Positions 1 to 9,026 of a stretch of 64,000 nt of DNA are shown piece by piece. The stretch is from Haloarchaeobius sp. FL176 (lineage in GTDB: Archaea; Halobacteriota; Halobacteria; Halobacteriales; Natrialbaceae), in NCBI RefSeq assembly GCF_024609245.1, contig NZ_JANJYH010000014.1:1-64000 (forward strand), given 5' to 3'. Under the pieces are notes generated by a model. It searched no databases, was not told where the DNA came from, and was given only the letters and a program-made list of their open reading frames with translations. Numbering within the stretch: the stretch's first letter is position 1; each line of letters starts with the position of its first letter. Both the position numbers and the translations under genes were made by a program.

Positions 1-2
1 AC

Positions 3-92
3 GGGATGGGCTCCGCGACGGAGCCCATCCCTGTGGATCATCACGAACCTCCGCTGCCAGCTCATACAGCCCGATTTGTGCGCCTCCTATGA
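3..92 (+). other. Long hairpin in a possible 3' end of a gene cut by the window edge
   Basis: Bases 3-15 and 19-31 form a perfect 13-bp stem around a 3-nt loop. A frame open from the window edge runs through it to a TGA at 90-92 and would end in Pro/His-rich residues followed by ARFVRLL. Hairpins of this size occur elsewhere in this window inside transposase genes, so this may be the tail of a transposase, but nothing confirms that. The rest of 93-228 shows no gene. Confidence 0.3.
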
Positions 93-228
93 GATGGTGG
101 CGAAATCAGCTCGGGCTAAACACATACCTTTGATGAATTCACTAACCAATATTACGACGCTGTAATTGCGATTCATTACGGTCGAGAATCAGACGGATCT
201 GCAGCATACAATATCGCAAACGACTTTT

Positions 229-915
229 CTATTCAGTTTGGCCTGTAGTTGAAATTGGATATTCTAAGGAGAACTCCCATACTAGTTCAACGTTATTCGA
301 ATCAGGAAGATAAAACTTGCTTTCAAAGCTATATTCACCAGCAGGTGGGCAGTTGTTCTGTTCGTTTGCTAATACAAAGTATGTATTTGAAAAAGTTTCA
401 CCCTGACTTAATGACACCTGGAAACCATTGTTGGCTGGACTGTGTGGTATATCAACACGGTTCCAGCAATCACCTTCTCGAGAATCAGGTACTACATTAA
501 ATTCGTTGTCATCATTATCATCAACCACAGCTGCATTATGAATATCTTGTGGATGTAAGAGTATCCCATCTTCTATTGGACCGTCACCAACGAATTCAGC
601 AGATAATGGAGCTGATCCTATGAAATTTATATCACGCGCCCCACCATGATTTGTTAATCGCAGTTGCACCTCAGCGGGACTTTCAGCGGTGGCCTCGCTT
701 AACTTTTGAAATTGAAACGAGAGTCTCGCCTCTTCAATTGAGGTTGGTAAAGAAGCTGTAGATGTCCCTGTAGACTGCTCTGTAATTGAGGTCGACTCGT
801 CAGGCTGAGTAGAGCTTTGATTAATTTGGTCTGTGTCTCGTGGTTCCTGTCTTGAGGAAAGACAACCGGATAACGCAGCTGCCCCAAGACTCAGAATATA
901 CTTTCTCCGCTCCAT
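229..915 (-). CDS. Secreted lipoprotein of unknown function
   Basis: 228 aa. The N-terminus MERRKYILSLGAAALSGC has basic residues, a short hydrophobic stretch and a lipobox (LSGC), so the protein is probably exported and lipid-anchored at Cys18. A Ser/Thr/Gln-rich linker (about 20-60) typical of haloarchaeal surface proteins follows, then a domain of about 160 residues that should be beta-rich; I do not recognise it. It contains two Cys (CWN and NNCPP) that could pair. The gene is more AT-rich than most of the window, which suggests recent acquisition. It stands alone and diverges from the gene fragment at 1106. Confidence 0.75.
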   Translation of the reverse strand: MERRKYILSLGAAALSGCLSSRQEPRDTDQINQSSTQPDESTSITEQSTGTSTASLPTSIEEARLSFQFQKLSEATAESPAEVQLRLTNHGGARDINFIGSAPLSAEFVGDGPIEDGILLHPQDIHNAAVVDDNDDNEFNVVPDSREGDCWNRVDIPHSPANNGFQVSLSQGETFSNTYFVLANEQNNCPPAGEYSFESKFYLPDSNNVELVWEFSLEYPISTTGQTE

Positions 916-1105
916 ATCACCAATAGCTATCCTACGTTTAAATCATCTACCAATGGTGAAATGATATTTTGACCAAGGTGCTTCCCGGTACGGTTTCTCC
1001 AAGTAGACCCACAGACTTTGCATCGAAACTACGGCCACGACAGCGAGTAGAGATATTCACATCGCTGTAAAACTCCATAGCGGTCGGAAGACAGATTTCG
1101 CCGAT

Positions 1106-1315
1106 GTGCTTGCCGCGATTCCTTCAATCGACCTCGATAGTGTCGAGTTACATCTGCACCGGGGGAACCCAGGAGCACTTCAGGCTCAACTGAGTGACGC
1201 TCAAACCTTCATCGAAAGGGATGGACTCGAGCACCGGTTCAAGAGTATGGTTCACAAATCGGCGGCTTCATCGGAAGACGCCGAAACGCTACTCGAATTC
1301 TTGAAAGAGGAGTAG
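1106..1315 (+). pseudogene. Probable 5'-truncated gene fragment, unknown family
   Basis: The frame is open from just after a TAG near 1004 and has protein-like composition (IHIAVKLHSGRKTDFADVL before the GTG at 1106), but no ATG lies in the open part. From GTG 1106 it would give 69 aa ending in TLLEFLKEE. This looks like the C-terminal remnant of a larger protein whose 5' part is lost; a real short protein starting at GTG is the alternative. The stop lies 45 nt before the promoter-like dyad of the downstream metallopeptidase gene. I do not recognise the family. Confidence 0.45.
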
Positions 1316-1353
1316 TAGGCGATGGTTCCCAGTAGTCAGCCATCGAGAACCCA

Positions 1354-1381
1354 TTTATTTCTCCCAAACTGGGTGAGGGAG
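1354..1381 (+). promoter_or_regulatory. TATA-like box plus core dyad, copy 1 (ArdC-like gene)
   Basis: TTTATTT (1354-1360) is followed by CTCCC (1361-1365), loop AAACTGGGTGA and GGGAG (1377-1381). A second CTCCC (1391-1395) and GGAG (1398-1401, possible Shine-Dalgarno, 7 nt before ATG 1409) allow alternative pairings. The same layout precedes the paralogue at 60885. Confidence 0.55.
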
Positions 1382-1408
1382 ACAAAAACACTCCCTTGGA
1401 GATTCTTG

Positions 1409-2380
1409 ATGTCTTGCCAGACAACTCAGACCGACAGTGCCGATGCCAAGGAATCCCCGTCAAAAATCGAGTTCGACGATTCAGACACCCGCCGCGACGA
1501 GATGCACGACTCGCTCAAGGCGTGGGTCGAGCAGTTCGCCGAGCTCTCGGACGAGGCACGAGGCAGCGCCGAACTCCAGGAGTGGCTGGACGTCCAGTCG
1601 CGCTTCCACGACTACTCGTACCGGAACACGCTCCTGATCAAGCGTCAGTACCCGGAAGCGACGAAGGTCGCAGGCTACAACACGTGGCGAAACGAGTTCG
1701 ACAGACATGTCGAGGAGGGCGAGTCGGCCATCTGGATCTGGGCACCCATCATCACCACGAAATGCCCGGAGTGCGGGAACTCTCCGTCCTACCACGAGAA
1801 CACCGACTGCGAGTACGACGACACTCCACCCGAAGACTGGGACGAGGGGCTGGTCGGATTCAAACCTGTCCCTGTCTTCGACGTCTCCCAGACCGAGGGT
1901 GAGCCGCTTCCGGAGCTCGATACAGCCGCTCACGGCGACGGCAGTGAAGACGAGATACTCAACGCGCTTCTCGGGGCTGCACCGGAGCTGGGAGTCCGTG
2001 TGAACCTCGTCCCACCCGAGGAGTGGACCCACGGCGACGCTGCTGGCGTCTGTACCAAGCGCAGCACGTACGACTGCTCGTTGCTCGTCGAAGTCAAGGA
2101 CGTCGACAACGACGCGCAGGTGGCCAGTGTGCTCGCACACGAGTACGCCCACGCCTTGCTACACTTCGACGTCGACGACGCGGATGAACAGGTGAAGCGC
2201 GAAGTCGAAGCCGAGAGCACTGCTTACGTGGTCTCGCAGTACCTCGGGCTTGATGCTTCCAACAGCGTGTTCTACGTCGCCGCCTGGGATGGAGACCCAG
2301 CAGAAACGATTCAGGACCGCTTACAACGCATCGTCGATACCGCGCGGGCAATTATTGCTGCCGTTGAAACAACTCAGTAA
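1409..2380 (+). CDS. ArdC-N/ImmA-IrrE-like zinc metallopeptidase (copy 1)
   Basis: 323 aa from ATG 1409, chosen because the paralogue at 60885 starts at the same residue (MSC.TPQTDS-like) and GGAG lies 7 nt upstream. Residues about 25-130 resemble the ArdC N-terminal single-strand DNA-binding domain, with RFHDYSYRNTLLI, an AGYNTWRNEF segment and a four-Cys site (CPECG...C). The C-terminal half carries a zinc-peptidase motif HEYAHALLH with a downstream Glu-rich helix (EVEAEST). ArdC proteins are plasmid antirestriction or DNA-protecting factors, and ImmA-type domains cleave repressors. Which role applies here is inference. Dyad promoter copy 1 lies immediately upstream. Confidence 0.8.
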   Translation: MSCQTTQTDSADAKESPSKIEFDDSDTRRDEMHDSLKAWVEQFAELSDEARGSAELQEWLDVQSRFHDYSYRNTLLIKRQYPEATKVAGYNTWRNEFDRHVEEGESAIWIWAPIITTKCPECGNSPSYHENTDCEYDDTPPEDWDEGLVGFKPVPVFDVSQTEGEPLPELDTAAHGDGSEDEILNALLGAAPELGVRVNLVPPEEWTHGDAAGVCTKRSTYDCSLLVEVKDVDNDAQVASVLAHEYAHALLHFDVDDADEQVKREVEAESTAYVVSQYLGLDASNSVFYVAAWDGDPAETIQDRLQRIVDTARAIIAAVETTQ

Positions 2381-2774
2381 CTAGCCTCAGAGAGCCCCCA
2401 GGCACTTGCTATCTATTATATTGTAAGAGCGTTACCCTGTTCTTAATTTATTAAATTTCACTGACCACGTCGAAACATAGAAACCGAGAGGCTGCGGTAA
2501 ATTCTACGGATATCTGATTATTCAGTAAAGATTGTAGACGGTACATTTCAGCATCATCTCACGGCATCCAAGGTGCTAGTCCCGTGCACAATGGGCAGAG
2601 CCGAGCGTGCGCTTGATGCTTGAAGAGACGGGATTCCGAAAACACAATACCTTCGTCTCTTCGCTTTTTGACGCGATAACGCAGTCGCCGCGTCTCCATC
2701 TCGTGAATCAAGAGAGTCGATTTCATATATTCCGTGCTTCTTTTATTATATGATAAGTTTCTACTATAACCGGT
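2381..2774. other. Intergenic region without recognisable content
   Basis: 394 bases between the convergent ends of the metallopeptidase and the membrane protein gene. I see no conserved frame, RNA or strong hairpin. The AT-rich part around 2420-2460 and 2720-2760 could hold transcription end points. Confidence 0.4.
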
Positions 2775-3209
2775 TCAACCACGCTGGGTCAATGATTCCG
2801 TTGGATGGAACGGAAAATATCTCCATAGAGTCCCGATGACAACGGCTATAGGGGTTATGATGAGACCACTGACTACCCCCACAAATATTGCAGAGGATAT
2901 CCTCTCGAAAAGTGTGGGTGTTCCAAAAGGATATGGCCAGCCACTAATGTACACGATCCCGAAGGTAAGTCCGACTACTATATCATATGAATACCATGAG
3001 GAGTAGTTGAATCCTATTGGAATTGATGCAATCAGGACAATTACCAGCAATATACTCCAGAAACCAGCGACTGAGATTATTTCGGAAACTAATTCACCTC
3101 TACTTGAATTTTCTACTACTTTGGTGATTCCCACGCCAATAATAATACCTGCTAATAGAATAGCTATATGAGTCGCTAACCTTCTCTTGATTGAGCGGTC
3201 AATAACCAT
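2775..3209 (-). CDS. Small membrane protein, unknown
   Basis: About 144 aa from the ATG at 3209 (MVIDRSIKRR). The frame continues upstream to 3302, but that part overlaps the end of the protease gene and is not hydrophobic, so I prefer the internal start. Four membrane segments are visible (roughly HIAILLAGIIIGVGI, FWSILLVIVLIASIPI, VVGLTFGIVYI and VVSGLIITPIAVVIG), with a basic start and short loops. It lies directly downstream of the serine protease gene, is AT-rich like it, and may be co-transcribed. No family recognised. Confidence 0.65.
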   Translation of the reverse strand: MVIDRSIKRRLATHIAILLAGIIIGVGITKVVENSSRGELVSEIISVAGFWSILLVIVLIASIPIGFNYSSWYSYDIVVGLTFGIVYISGWPYPFGTPTLFERISSAIFVGVVSGLIITPIAVVIGTLWRYFPFHPTESLTQRG

Positions 3210-3280
3210 TACCAATAGATGTAACGCCAGAGAATAAGTACTTTGCGGCGATTGTTTATTCGTATCTAAGTTACAGTTAG

Positions 3281-4432
3281 TTATACATATGTATATTGCC
3301 ATTCATCAGTTATATGCCACGCTGCAGTCCCGAAAACCTTGTATGATGCAAATGGATTCGGGTCTCTGCCATTGCAAACTCCCGCGACGCCCACTTGTCC
3401 TTGGTCAAATTTTTGATATGCGACAGACCCACTGTCCCCATCATCAAAATCATTGTCTCCTCCCCACTTTACTTGATGACATCGTTCGTCACATCCCTCA
3501 CCTCCAGTCCACTTGAAATATCCATTTGCAGCACCAATTTGACCGGACGTTTTACAAGTCGTGATGCCTCTCTTGGTGAGGTATTCATCGGCAGCGATCA
3601 TATCCTGTAGCGCCTTTTTAGTAAATTGTTCAACGATGACATCTGTTGTCAGCCCCCCATTTGGATCGCCGATATGCATTGAAGGGGTATGACCATTGAT
3701 TGGGTTTGCAGTGACGAAATCATCTTGGCAAAATGCCTCTCTGACATCACCGATTGCGGCATCTTCATCTTGATTGTACAATTTCCGAGAACCGGGATTA
3801 TCTCCATAAAAAATGTGTTGGCAAGTAGAAAAGTATCGTTCCCCATCCTGGTGTAAGGGGGCACCCATCGTACAATGGGTATTGTCGTATCCCACTTCCA
3901 TTTCCGCACCCGTCGGTACGTCTTCACCGTAGTCCGTCTCGTAGCATCCAAGTTGGAAATCACCGGTTGAGAATGCGTTTATTGGAACTCCACCGATGTT
4001 ATCCGGAATTCTTTCTAGAGCTTCTTGGGTCGATAGTGTGTCAGGTTCTACTTCACCGTCCGGGTTTCGAAGAACACCAACGTTTAATCGAGGGCCAGAA
4101 CCACCATGCTTTGGCGGAGTCAGCGTAACCTCACGAACAAATCGTTGACTTTCGAAATCACCCTGTCTCCGTGCTCTCTGGGCATGGATTAGCGAATCAT
4201 GCCAATCCCGGGAAACCTGTTTAGTCCTTGTAGTAAGCGGGCTAGACGAATCCCCTAGCTCTTCTCGCCGAAGTGCATAATCGATCTCAATCAGTCCACT
4301 ACTTGCGGCTTTTGCACGACTGGAACCGCATAGTGACAGACCAATTGCCCCACCTCCAATCGTTCCTAACACATTACGTCGCTTAACTAAATTCCCGTTA
4401 TGCTCCGCACTTTTTCCATTAGACATCTCCAT
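3281..4432 (-). CDS. TAT-exported trypsin-like serine protease
   Basis: 383 aa. A twin-arginine signal (KRRNVLGTIGGGAIGLSL) marks folded export through TAT. The mature part has the hallmarks of a chymotrypsin-fold (S1-type) protease: a candidate catalytic His in STCQHIF after a Cys, and the nucleophile motif DDGDSGS near residue 330. Further Cys pairs (CETDYG, CTMG, CKTSG, GCDERC) suggest disulfides. The start MEMSNGK could also be the second Met. Base composition is lower in GC than in the flanking genes. It probably acts outside the cell as a degradative protease; the substrate is unknown. The region upstream to 4560 is non-coding. Confidence 0.8.
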   Translation of the reverse strand: MEMSNGKSAEHNGNLVKRRNVLGTIGGGAIGLSLCGSSRAKAASSGLIEIDYALRREELGDSSSPLTTRTKQVSRDWHDSLIHAQRARRQGDFESQRFVREVTLTPPKHGGSGPRLNVGVLRNPDGEVEPDTLSTQEALERIPDNIGGVPINAFSTGDFQLGCYETDYGEDVPTGAEMEVGYDNTHCTMGAPLHQDGERYFSTCQHIFYGDNPGSRKLYNQDEDAAIGDVREAFCQDDFVTANPINGHTPSMHIGDPNGGLTTDVIVEQFTKKALQDMIAADEYLTKRGITTCKTSGQIGAANGYFKWTGGEGCDERCHQVKWGGDNDFDDGDSGSVAYQKFDQGQVGVAGVCNGRDPNPFASYKVFGTAAWHITDEWQYTYV

Positions 4433-4559
4433 TAGAATCCCAAACCATAGACATATAAGTGTTTCTGTGAGTTCTTATCAATTATAAAATATGAGTGGGT
4501 TTACTCCGTAGGATCGCTAGACGTAACGACGACAATCTCGTTCTCTCTATAGAAATCGA

Positions 4560-5039
4560 GGGCGTGTTTAGACGCTAGTAAGAGCGTCTCTGAGCGAGGT
4601 TTCGTCTAGAGAATCAACTCCCGAACCGAGAGTCTTCCCTGGATACGGAGTTCAAATAAAAATAATCCGTCAGTAGAACCGCTCAGCCATCGAAGACGGC
4701 CGATCGGGGTGCCTCTTTTCCGCGTCTCGAATACACGGCCGTGTTTAGACGCTCGTAAGAGCGGTTGAGAGCGGTATTTCCCGAGTCCGCGAGTCGTAAT
4801 TGGTGACGAGTATCGTCTGTTTTCGAGTTGAGGTCAGTCTACTCAGCCTAGATTGGTTGCAGTAGCCGGGCAATTGGGTAGGGGAAGCAAAGGAACGACC
4901 CGAACTACTGGCAGCTGTTCATCGCCGATCGGGATACAGGCCCTCAAAAGCCTGAAAATCGGCGTCTAAACAGGGCCGAATACACTATTTCGTCAATCTG
5001 GCCGTTAACGAGGCTGGATTGGACCGTCTAAACACGCCC
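4560..5039. mobile_element. Outer MITE with 15-bp inverted ends and 8-bp target duplication
   Basis: The ends are GGGCGTGTTTAGACG (4560-4574) and its exact reverse complement (5025-5039). They are flanked by GAAATCGA (4552-4559) and GAAATCAA (5040-5047), a target duplication with one change. No transposase is encoded. The end core CGTGTTTAG is shared with the IS6-type element at 50901-51597, which also makes an 8-bp duplication, so an IS6-type transposase may mobilise it. A second miniature element is inserted in it. Confidence 0.8.
4737..4977. mobile_element. Inner MITE nested in the outer one
   Basis: 241 bp bounded by GGCCGTGTTTAGACG (4737-4751) and CGTCTAAACAGGGCC (4963-4977), inverted repeats with one mismatch. 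The perfect 8-bp direct repeat GAATACAC lies on both sides (4729-4736 and 4978-4985). The intact duplication indicates a younger insertion than the outer element. Confidence 0.85.
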
Positions 5040-5305
5040 GAAATCAAAAATTTGTGCTCAGTAGGATCGCTAGCAGGCGGTCAGTTAACATCGAAATTTG
5101 GTGTATTTGAAGCACCTGGTTCTCGATGTATTTTGGTGGATTCAATCGGTTTCGGCTGTTTCCGGCTGATCGCCCCATTTTCCACCGAAATTTCCAGCTT
5201 CCAAATTACCCCCGATTCGTAAGAACAGGTCCAAAGTCTAGCGAATTTACAGACCAAGAAAATTTGAATAGACCTTTAATTACGTACAGGAACAATTGAA
5301 ACTCG

Positions 5306-6940
5306 ATGGAGGTCACCTTCCAGCACGCGAACCCCCACTCTGGGCACGAGTCGGTACTGGTCCGGCTCTCGGGGGACGTGACCGAGCAAACAGCGTGTAT
5401 CCTCTTCGATTCAGGCACAGACGTCGACGTCGATGGGCTACTCGAGGACGACGAATACCTCACAGCAATCGTCCTCACCCATGCTCATCTGGACCATTAC
5501 GCAACCCTGGGCACGAATTTGCGTGATGGCGCTCCAGTCTACACGTCCGAACCGACAGCGGCCATCCTCGACACTGTCCTGACCGAAGCAGCAACCAACT
5601 ACGACATCTCGAACGTCGACGCTGTCGTCGACGCACTCGAACCGATCTCGGACTGGACCACGGTGCTGGGCGATATCGAGCTCCGTCCCGTTCCAGCCGG
5701 ACACACCCCTGGTGCAGCCGGCTTTCTGCTTCGGTTCGACGACGGTGGTGAGCACAGAACGATGCTCGTGACCGGGGACTGGACGCACCGATCTGCTGCC
5801 GGCTTCTCCGGTCTCCCCACGACGCTCTCGCCCGACGCCGTCTTCCTGACTGGCGCAACCAACGAAGAGTTCGAGGACGAGCTCACCGCCGCCGTCGAGA
5901 CGATTCTCGAGCGCGTCCGAGCTGGGTCGACCGTGCTCGTAACCGCCAGTGGACTGGCCGGCGTTCACATCGCCGCACTCCTGGATGAACTCGACACAAT
6001 CGACATCGACCCGCCATCAGTCTCGATTACTGGTCACGCCGCGAAACTGTACGAGACACTCGGGTACGACTATTCAACTGTAACGTCTGTTCCGACGTTC
6101 GACGATCCCGATGCAATCCTCGAACCCGGCGCTGTGACCATCGCCGGACCGGAGGTCCCTGTCGAGGGAAGCGCAGCGAAGTTCTACGACTGCGTCCAAG
6201 ACGACCCGGGGGCAACGCTAGTACAGCTCACGAGCGGGAGTGTCTCGCCGGTCGAGTCTACCGGCTGTACCGTCGACCACTTCCAGTACAGCAACCATCC
6301 ACCTGAGGCGGCTGTCGACGATCTCGTCGAGGACCTTGCCCCGAGACAGCTCGTCATGATGCACCAGTCCGGACCAGCGCTCTCCCGGTACAAGGACCGC
6401 TACGACAGCTTCGTGTGGGCAACCACGGACCGGGACGAATACAAAATCTACGAAGACGGGACGTGGGTGGCACCACCGTGGGTGAACGACCGTGTCGCCC
6501 GCCGGCTTCGCAGCCAGCAATATGGAAACGGAAGCAGCCTCGGCTCGTTCATCGACAGCGAGCGATCATTGGCCAACGTCGAACAGAGTAAAATCAGTCT
6601 CGAGGCAGAGGGCCTCGATGGTGGGACGCTCAAGACCCGTTTTCAGCAATCTGCTCCGGATCCATCGAAGTCGGGGTATGCATCCCAGCTTACTGATTCG
6701 CCGGTCGAAAGCGAGGATACGGATATTCTCGAGCACGTCGACGAGATCGAGTCACGGCTTTCCCGACTCGAGAAGACTCTCACCGATAGAGAGGGTGCAG
6801 ATTACGGAACTCATCAGGTTCGCGTTGTCGACGCCGGCGACGGGGATCTGTTCCTTCGTCTTTGCAATCCGGACGACGTGGCGCAGCGCCTTTCTCATGG
6901 GGACACCGTGACGATTCGACTCCAGAACACGCTCGACTGA
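5306..6940 (+). CDS. Metallo-beta-lactamase-fold hydrolase, beta-CASP/exonuclease-like
   Basis: 544 aa. The N-terminal half is a metallo-beta-lactamase fold: THAHLDH (about 58-64) is the HxHxDH metal site, AGHTPG supplies the next His and VTGDWT the bridging Asp. The following segment (ITGHAAKLYETLGYD, then MMHQSG) resembles the beta-CASP insertion of RNA/DNA-processing enzymes of the CPSF73/RNase J group, where a late His completes the site. The last 150 residues form an acidic tail with a predicted coiled coil (EHVDEIESRLSRLEKTL), not part of the usual fold. A nuclease role is likely but substrate and direction are unknown. A small HTH-like gene follows 70 nt downstream. Confidence 0.75.
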   Translation: MEVTFQHANPHSGHESVLVRLSGDVTEQTACILFDSGTDVDVDGLLEDDEYLTAIVLTHAHLDHYATLGTNLRDGAPVYTSEPTAAILDTVLTEAATNYDISNVDAVVDALEPISDWTTVLGDIELRPVPAGHTPGAAGFLLRFDDGGEHRTMLVTGDWTHRSAAGFSGLPTTLSPDAVFLTGATNEEFEDELTAAVETILERVRAGSTVLVTASGLAGVHIAALLDELDTIDIDPPSVSITGHAAKLYETLGYDYSTVTSVPTFDDPDAILEPGAVTIAGPEVPVEGSAAKFYDCVQDDPGATLVQLTSGSVSPVESTGCTVDHFQYSNHPPEAAVDDLVEDLAPRQLVMMHQSGPALSRYKDRYDSFVWATTDRDEYKIYEDGTWVAPPWVNDRVARRLRSQQYGNGSSLGSFIDSERSLANVEQSKISLEAEGLDGGTLKTRFQQSAPDPSKSGYASQLTDSPVESEDTDILEHVDEIESRLSRLEKTLTDREGADYGTHQVRVVDAGDGDLFLRLCNPDDVAQRLSHGDTVTIRLQNTLD

Positions 6941-7010
6941 CCCCACGGGCTCACTGCCGGAGCCGGTATCCCTACTACATTGCAGACACAATGTCGACTC
7001 AATTAGGTAC

Positions 7011-7229
7011 ATGGACGGTGGTTCCACTCCGATTCCCCCGTTCGCTGAGGAGGCCCTCGCTTTACTCCAAGACACGATAGACGATTCATCGGGGATCGAA
7101 GAGCAATCTGCGCTCGAGGCGCTTGAGGCCGAAGGGTTCAGTACTGCTGATGCCAGGGAAGCACTCGAAGTTCTCGAGATGCGGGGTTACCTCTACCGTG
7201 TCGAAAACCAGCTCCGGATTACGGATTAA
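7011..7229 (+). CDS. Small winged-helix-like protein
   Basis: 72 aa. The pattern of short helices (FAEEALALLQ, EEQSALEALEAEGF, TADAREALEVLEMRGYLY) followed by a beta wing (YRVENQLRITD) resembles a minimal winged-helix domain. It lies downstream of the metallo-beta-lactamase gene in the same direction and may be expressed with it. A DNA-binding role is inferred from fold alone. Confidence 0.6.
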   Translation: MDGGSTPIPPFAEEALALLQDTIDDSSGIEEQSALEALEAEGFSTADAREALEVLEMRGYLYRVENQLRITD

Positions 7230-7467
7230 TGGCTCTGTTGAAACCCTCTTAGTCAGACACCATCTGCGGTGAAACAGCCGGTAGGTAGGATTGCGGACTT
7301 ACCATCTGGATTTGTATCGGATACTGTTAATGTTCAAGGCGTCGTGCTGAATAGGGATCATATATCCCACAAATGAGCCTCCTCGGAAAATTCACAGTTA
7401 TCCGAACAGAATCAAGAAGCGGCCTACACGATTATCCGGCTGGGTTTTATGATTACCCCGGAGCTAT

Positions 7468-8850
7468 GTGATGGGAATGGGCGGAAACGAACTGAAAAAA
7501 GAGTTACGAGAACTCCGGCGGTCCCTACAGGCAATTCCAGAGGCCCGCGAACCACCGAAACCGACCCTGCGAATCCTCGGCAGCGCTCGCGCCGAACAGT
7601 ACTGGAACCGATTGCTGTGGTATTTTCTCAATCCGGACCAACCCCACGGATTCGGCGCCGATCTCCTGACGAGCTTCCTAGACAAACTCGCCCAGCAAAC
7701 GACTGCAGACGTGGAGTACATCCATCGACACATCGATCGAGTCAAGGTCGGAATGGAGGTAAGCTCACCAAACGATAATCGACCCGATCTCGTAATTCGC
7801 TCCCCTAGCAACTGGTTCGTCTGCATCGAATGCAAGGTAGACGCCGGCGAAACCAATGACCAACTCACGAGATACATTCAGGACCCATACATTGGCAACG
7901 AACTGAAATCCACGTATCCGGAAGCTGGTCATCACTACGTCTATCTCTCGAAAACTACTGCATCGGACGCCAACACCGAACTCCACCTGACCAAAGAGAC
8001 CGCCCCGACGTCGTTCGTCGACGACTATCTCTCCGCCAACAGCACGGCGGATGAGTACCACAAGCGCTTCGTCGACCTCTCTTGGGGTCACGTGGTCGAC
8101 GCGTTCACCGATGTGGTCCGGTTTTCTCGCGGGCAGTACCCCGATCGGAGTGTAAGCCAACTTGACGACTTCCACGCCAACATCAACAAGGTGACCAGTA
8201 TGACCGACGACGACTTCACGGAACGACAGAAAGAGAAGATGCAGTTTCTGGACGAGTACAGAAGCGAGATTGATGAACTCTTCGAGGCCGCAGAGGCCCT
8301 TCGCCGACCACTCGCAGAGGACGGGGAATGGGTCGACATGTTTCGCAGCGTCGCCCCGGACTGTGAAGTCTGGACCGACGAGTGGCACTGTCGACGGGAC
8401 AAATGGGGGTGCATCTTCCAGAGCGGATGGTACCGTGATAACAACTGGGAGCCGACGACAGACCACCAAGAGACGCGTGGTGGATCGGGCCATCGTCTCC
8501 ATTTCACGCATATGATCCGAAAGGAGAGATCGTTCCGGGACGGCGTCCTCAAGTTCGAACTTCGTTCCTCGACTAACAATTCGGTTCGGTCCGTGTTCAA
8601 CAATCTCTACAACAGTGAGCGGTGGCAGACCAAACTCGATTCAGTCTGCGATGAACATGGAATCACGAACAAGGGTAATCAGAAAACCTACACGACGGCA
8701 ACGTATGATGTGAACCAAGCGGGTCTCCCTGAGAGTTACTTCGAAACCCTCGAAACAGCATTCAGCGATCATCAAGAACTCGCCCACCTCGTCAACCAGA
8801 TCCACCGTGAAGCAGTCGCCGAAGCGCGCCCATCAGATGGCGATACCTGA
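7468..8850 (+). CDS. PD-(D/E)XK nuclease-superfamily protein
   Basis: 460 aa counted from GTG 7468; ATG at 7471 or 7477 are equally possible starts. Residues 106-123 give RPDLVIRSP...VCIECKVD, the Asp and Glu-x-Lys of a PD-(D/E)XK active site (D107, E121, K123), followed by a helix with DQLTRYIQ as in restriction-type and DUF4268/PDDEXK_4-like families. The C-terminal 200 residues (coiled helix ERQKEKMQFLDEYRSEI, then a Trp-rich region) may recognise substrate. No methylase or partner gene adjoins it, so it is an orphan. A defence or DNA-repair role is plausible but not shown. Confidence 0.7.
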   Translation: MMGMGGNELKKELRELRRSLQAIPEAREPPKPTLRILGSARAEQYWNRLLWYFLNPDQPHGFGADLLTSFLDKLAQQTTADVEYIHRHIDRVKVGMEVSSPNDNRPDLVIRSPSNWFVCIECKVDAGETNDQLTRYIQDPYIGNELKSTYPEAGHHYVYLSKTTASDANTELHLTKETAPTSFVDDYLSANSTADEYHKRFVDLSWGHVVDAFTDVVRFSRGQYPDRSVSQLDDFHANINKVTSMTDDDFTERQKEKMQFLDEYRSEIDELFEAAEALRRPLAEDGEWVDMFRSVAPDCEVWTDEWHCRRDKWGCIFQSGWYRDNNWEPTTDHQETRGGSGHRLHFTHMIRKERSFRDGVLKFELRSSTNNSVRSVFNNLYNSERWQTKLDSVCDEHGITNKGNQKTYTTATYDVNQAGLPESYFETLETAFSDHQELAHLVNQIHREAVAEARPSDGDT

Positions 8851-9026
8851 GCATTATGGAAACGAAGCCCTTTGTGTAGATAACCTGGAAAGCCGGGTCA
8901 ATAGGGACTAAACAAAGCTTTTGAGTCCGGATTTTGACGGGAAGCAACTGTAACCGCTGTGTTCAGCCTGCCGTTCTTAATAACCATCACACATTAATAT
9001 ATTGTCATTATATAGCTGGCCTACGT

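Noticed and set aside
1481-2152. Long minus-strand frame opposite the ArdC-like gene (also 60834-61628)
   Set aside because: It mirrors the real gene in codon-complement fashion and recurs opposite the paralogue for the same reason.
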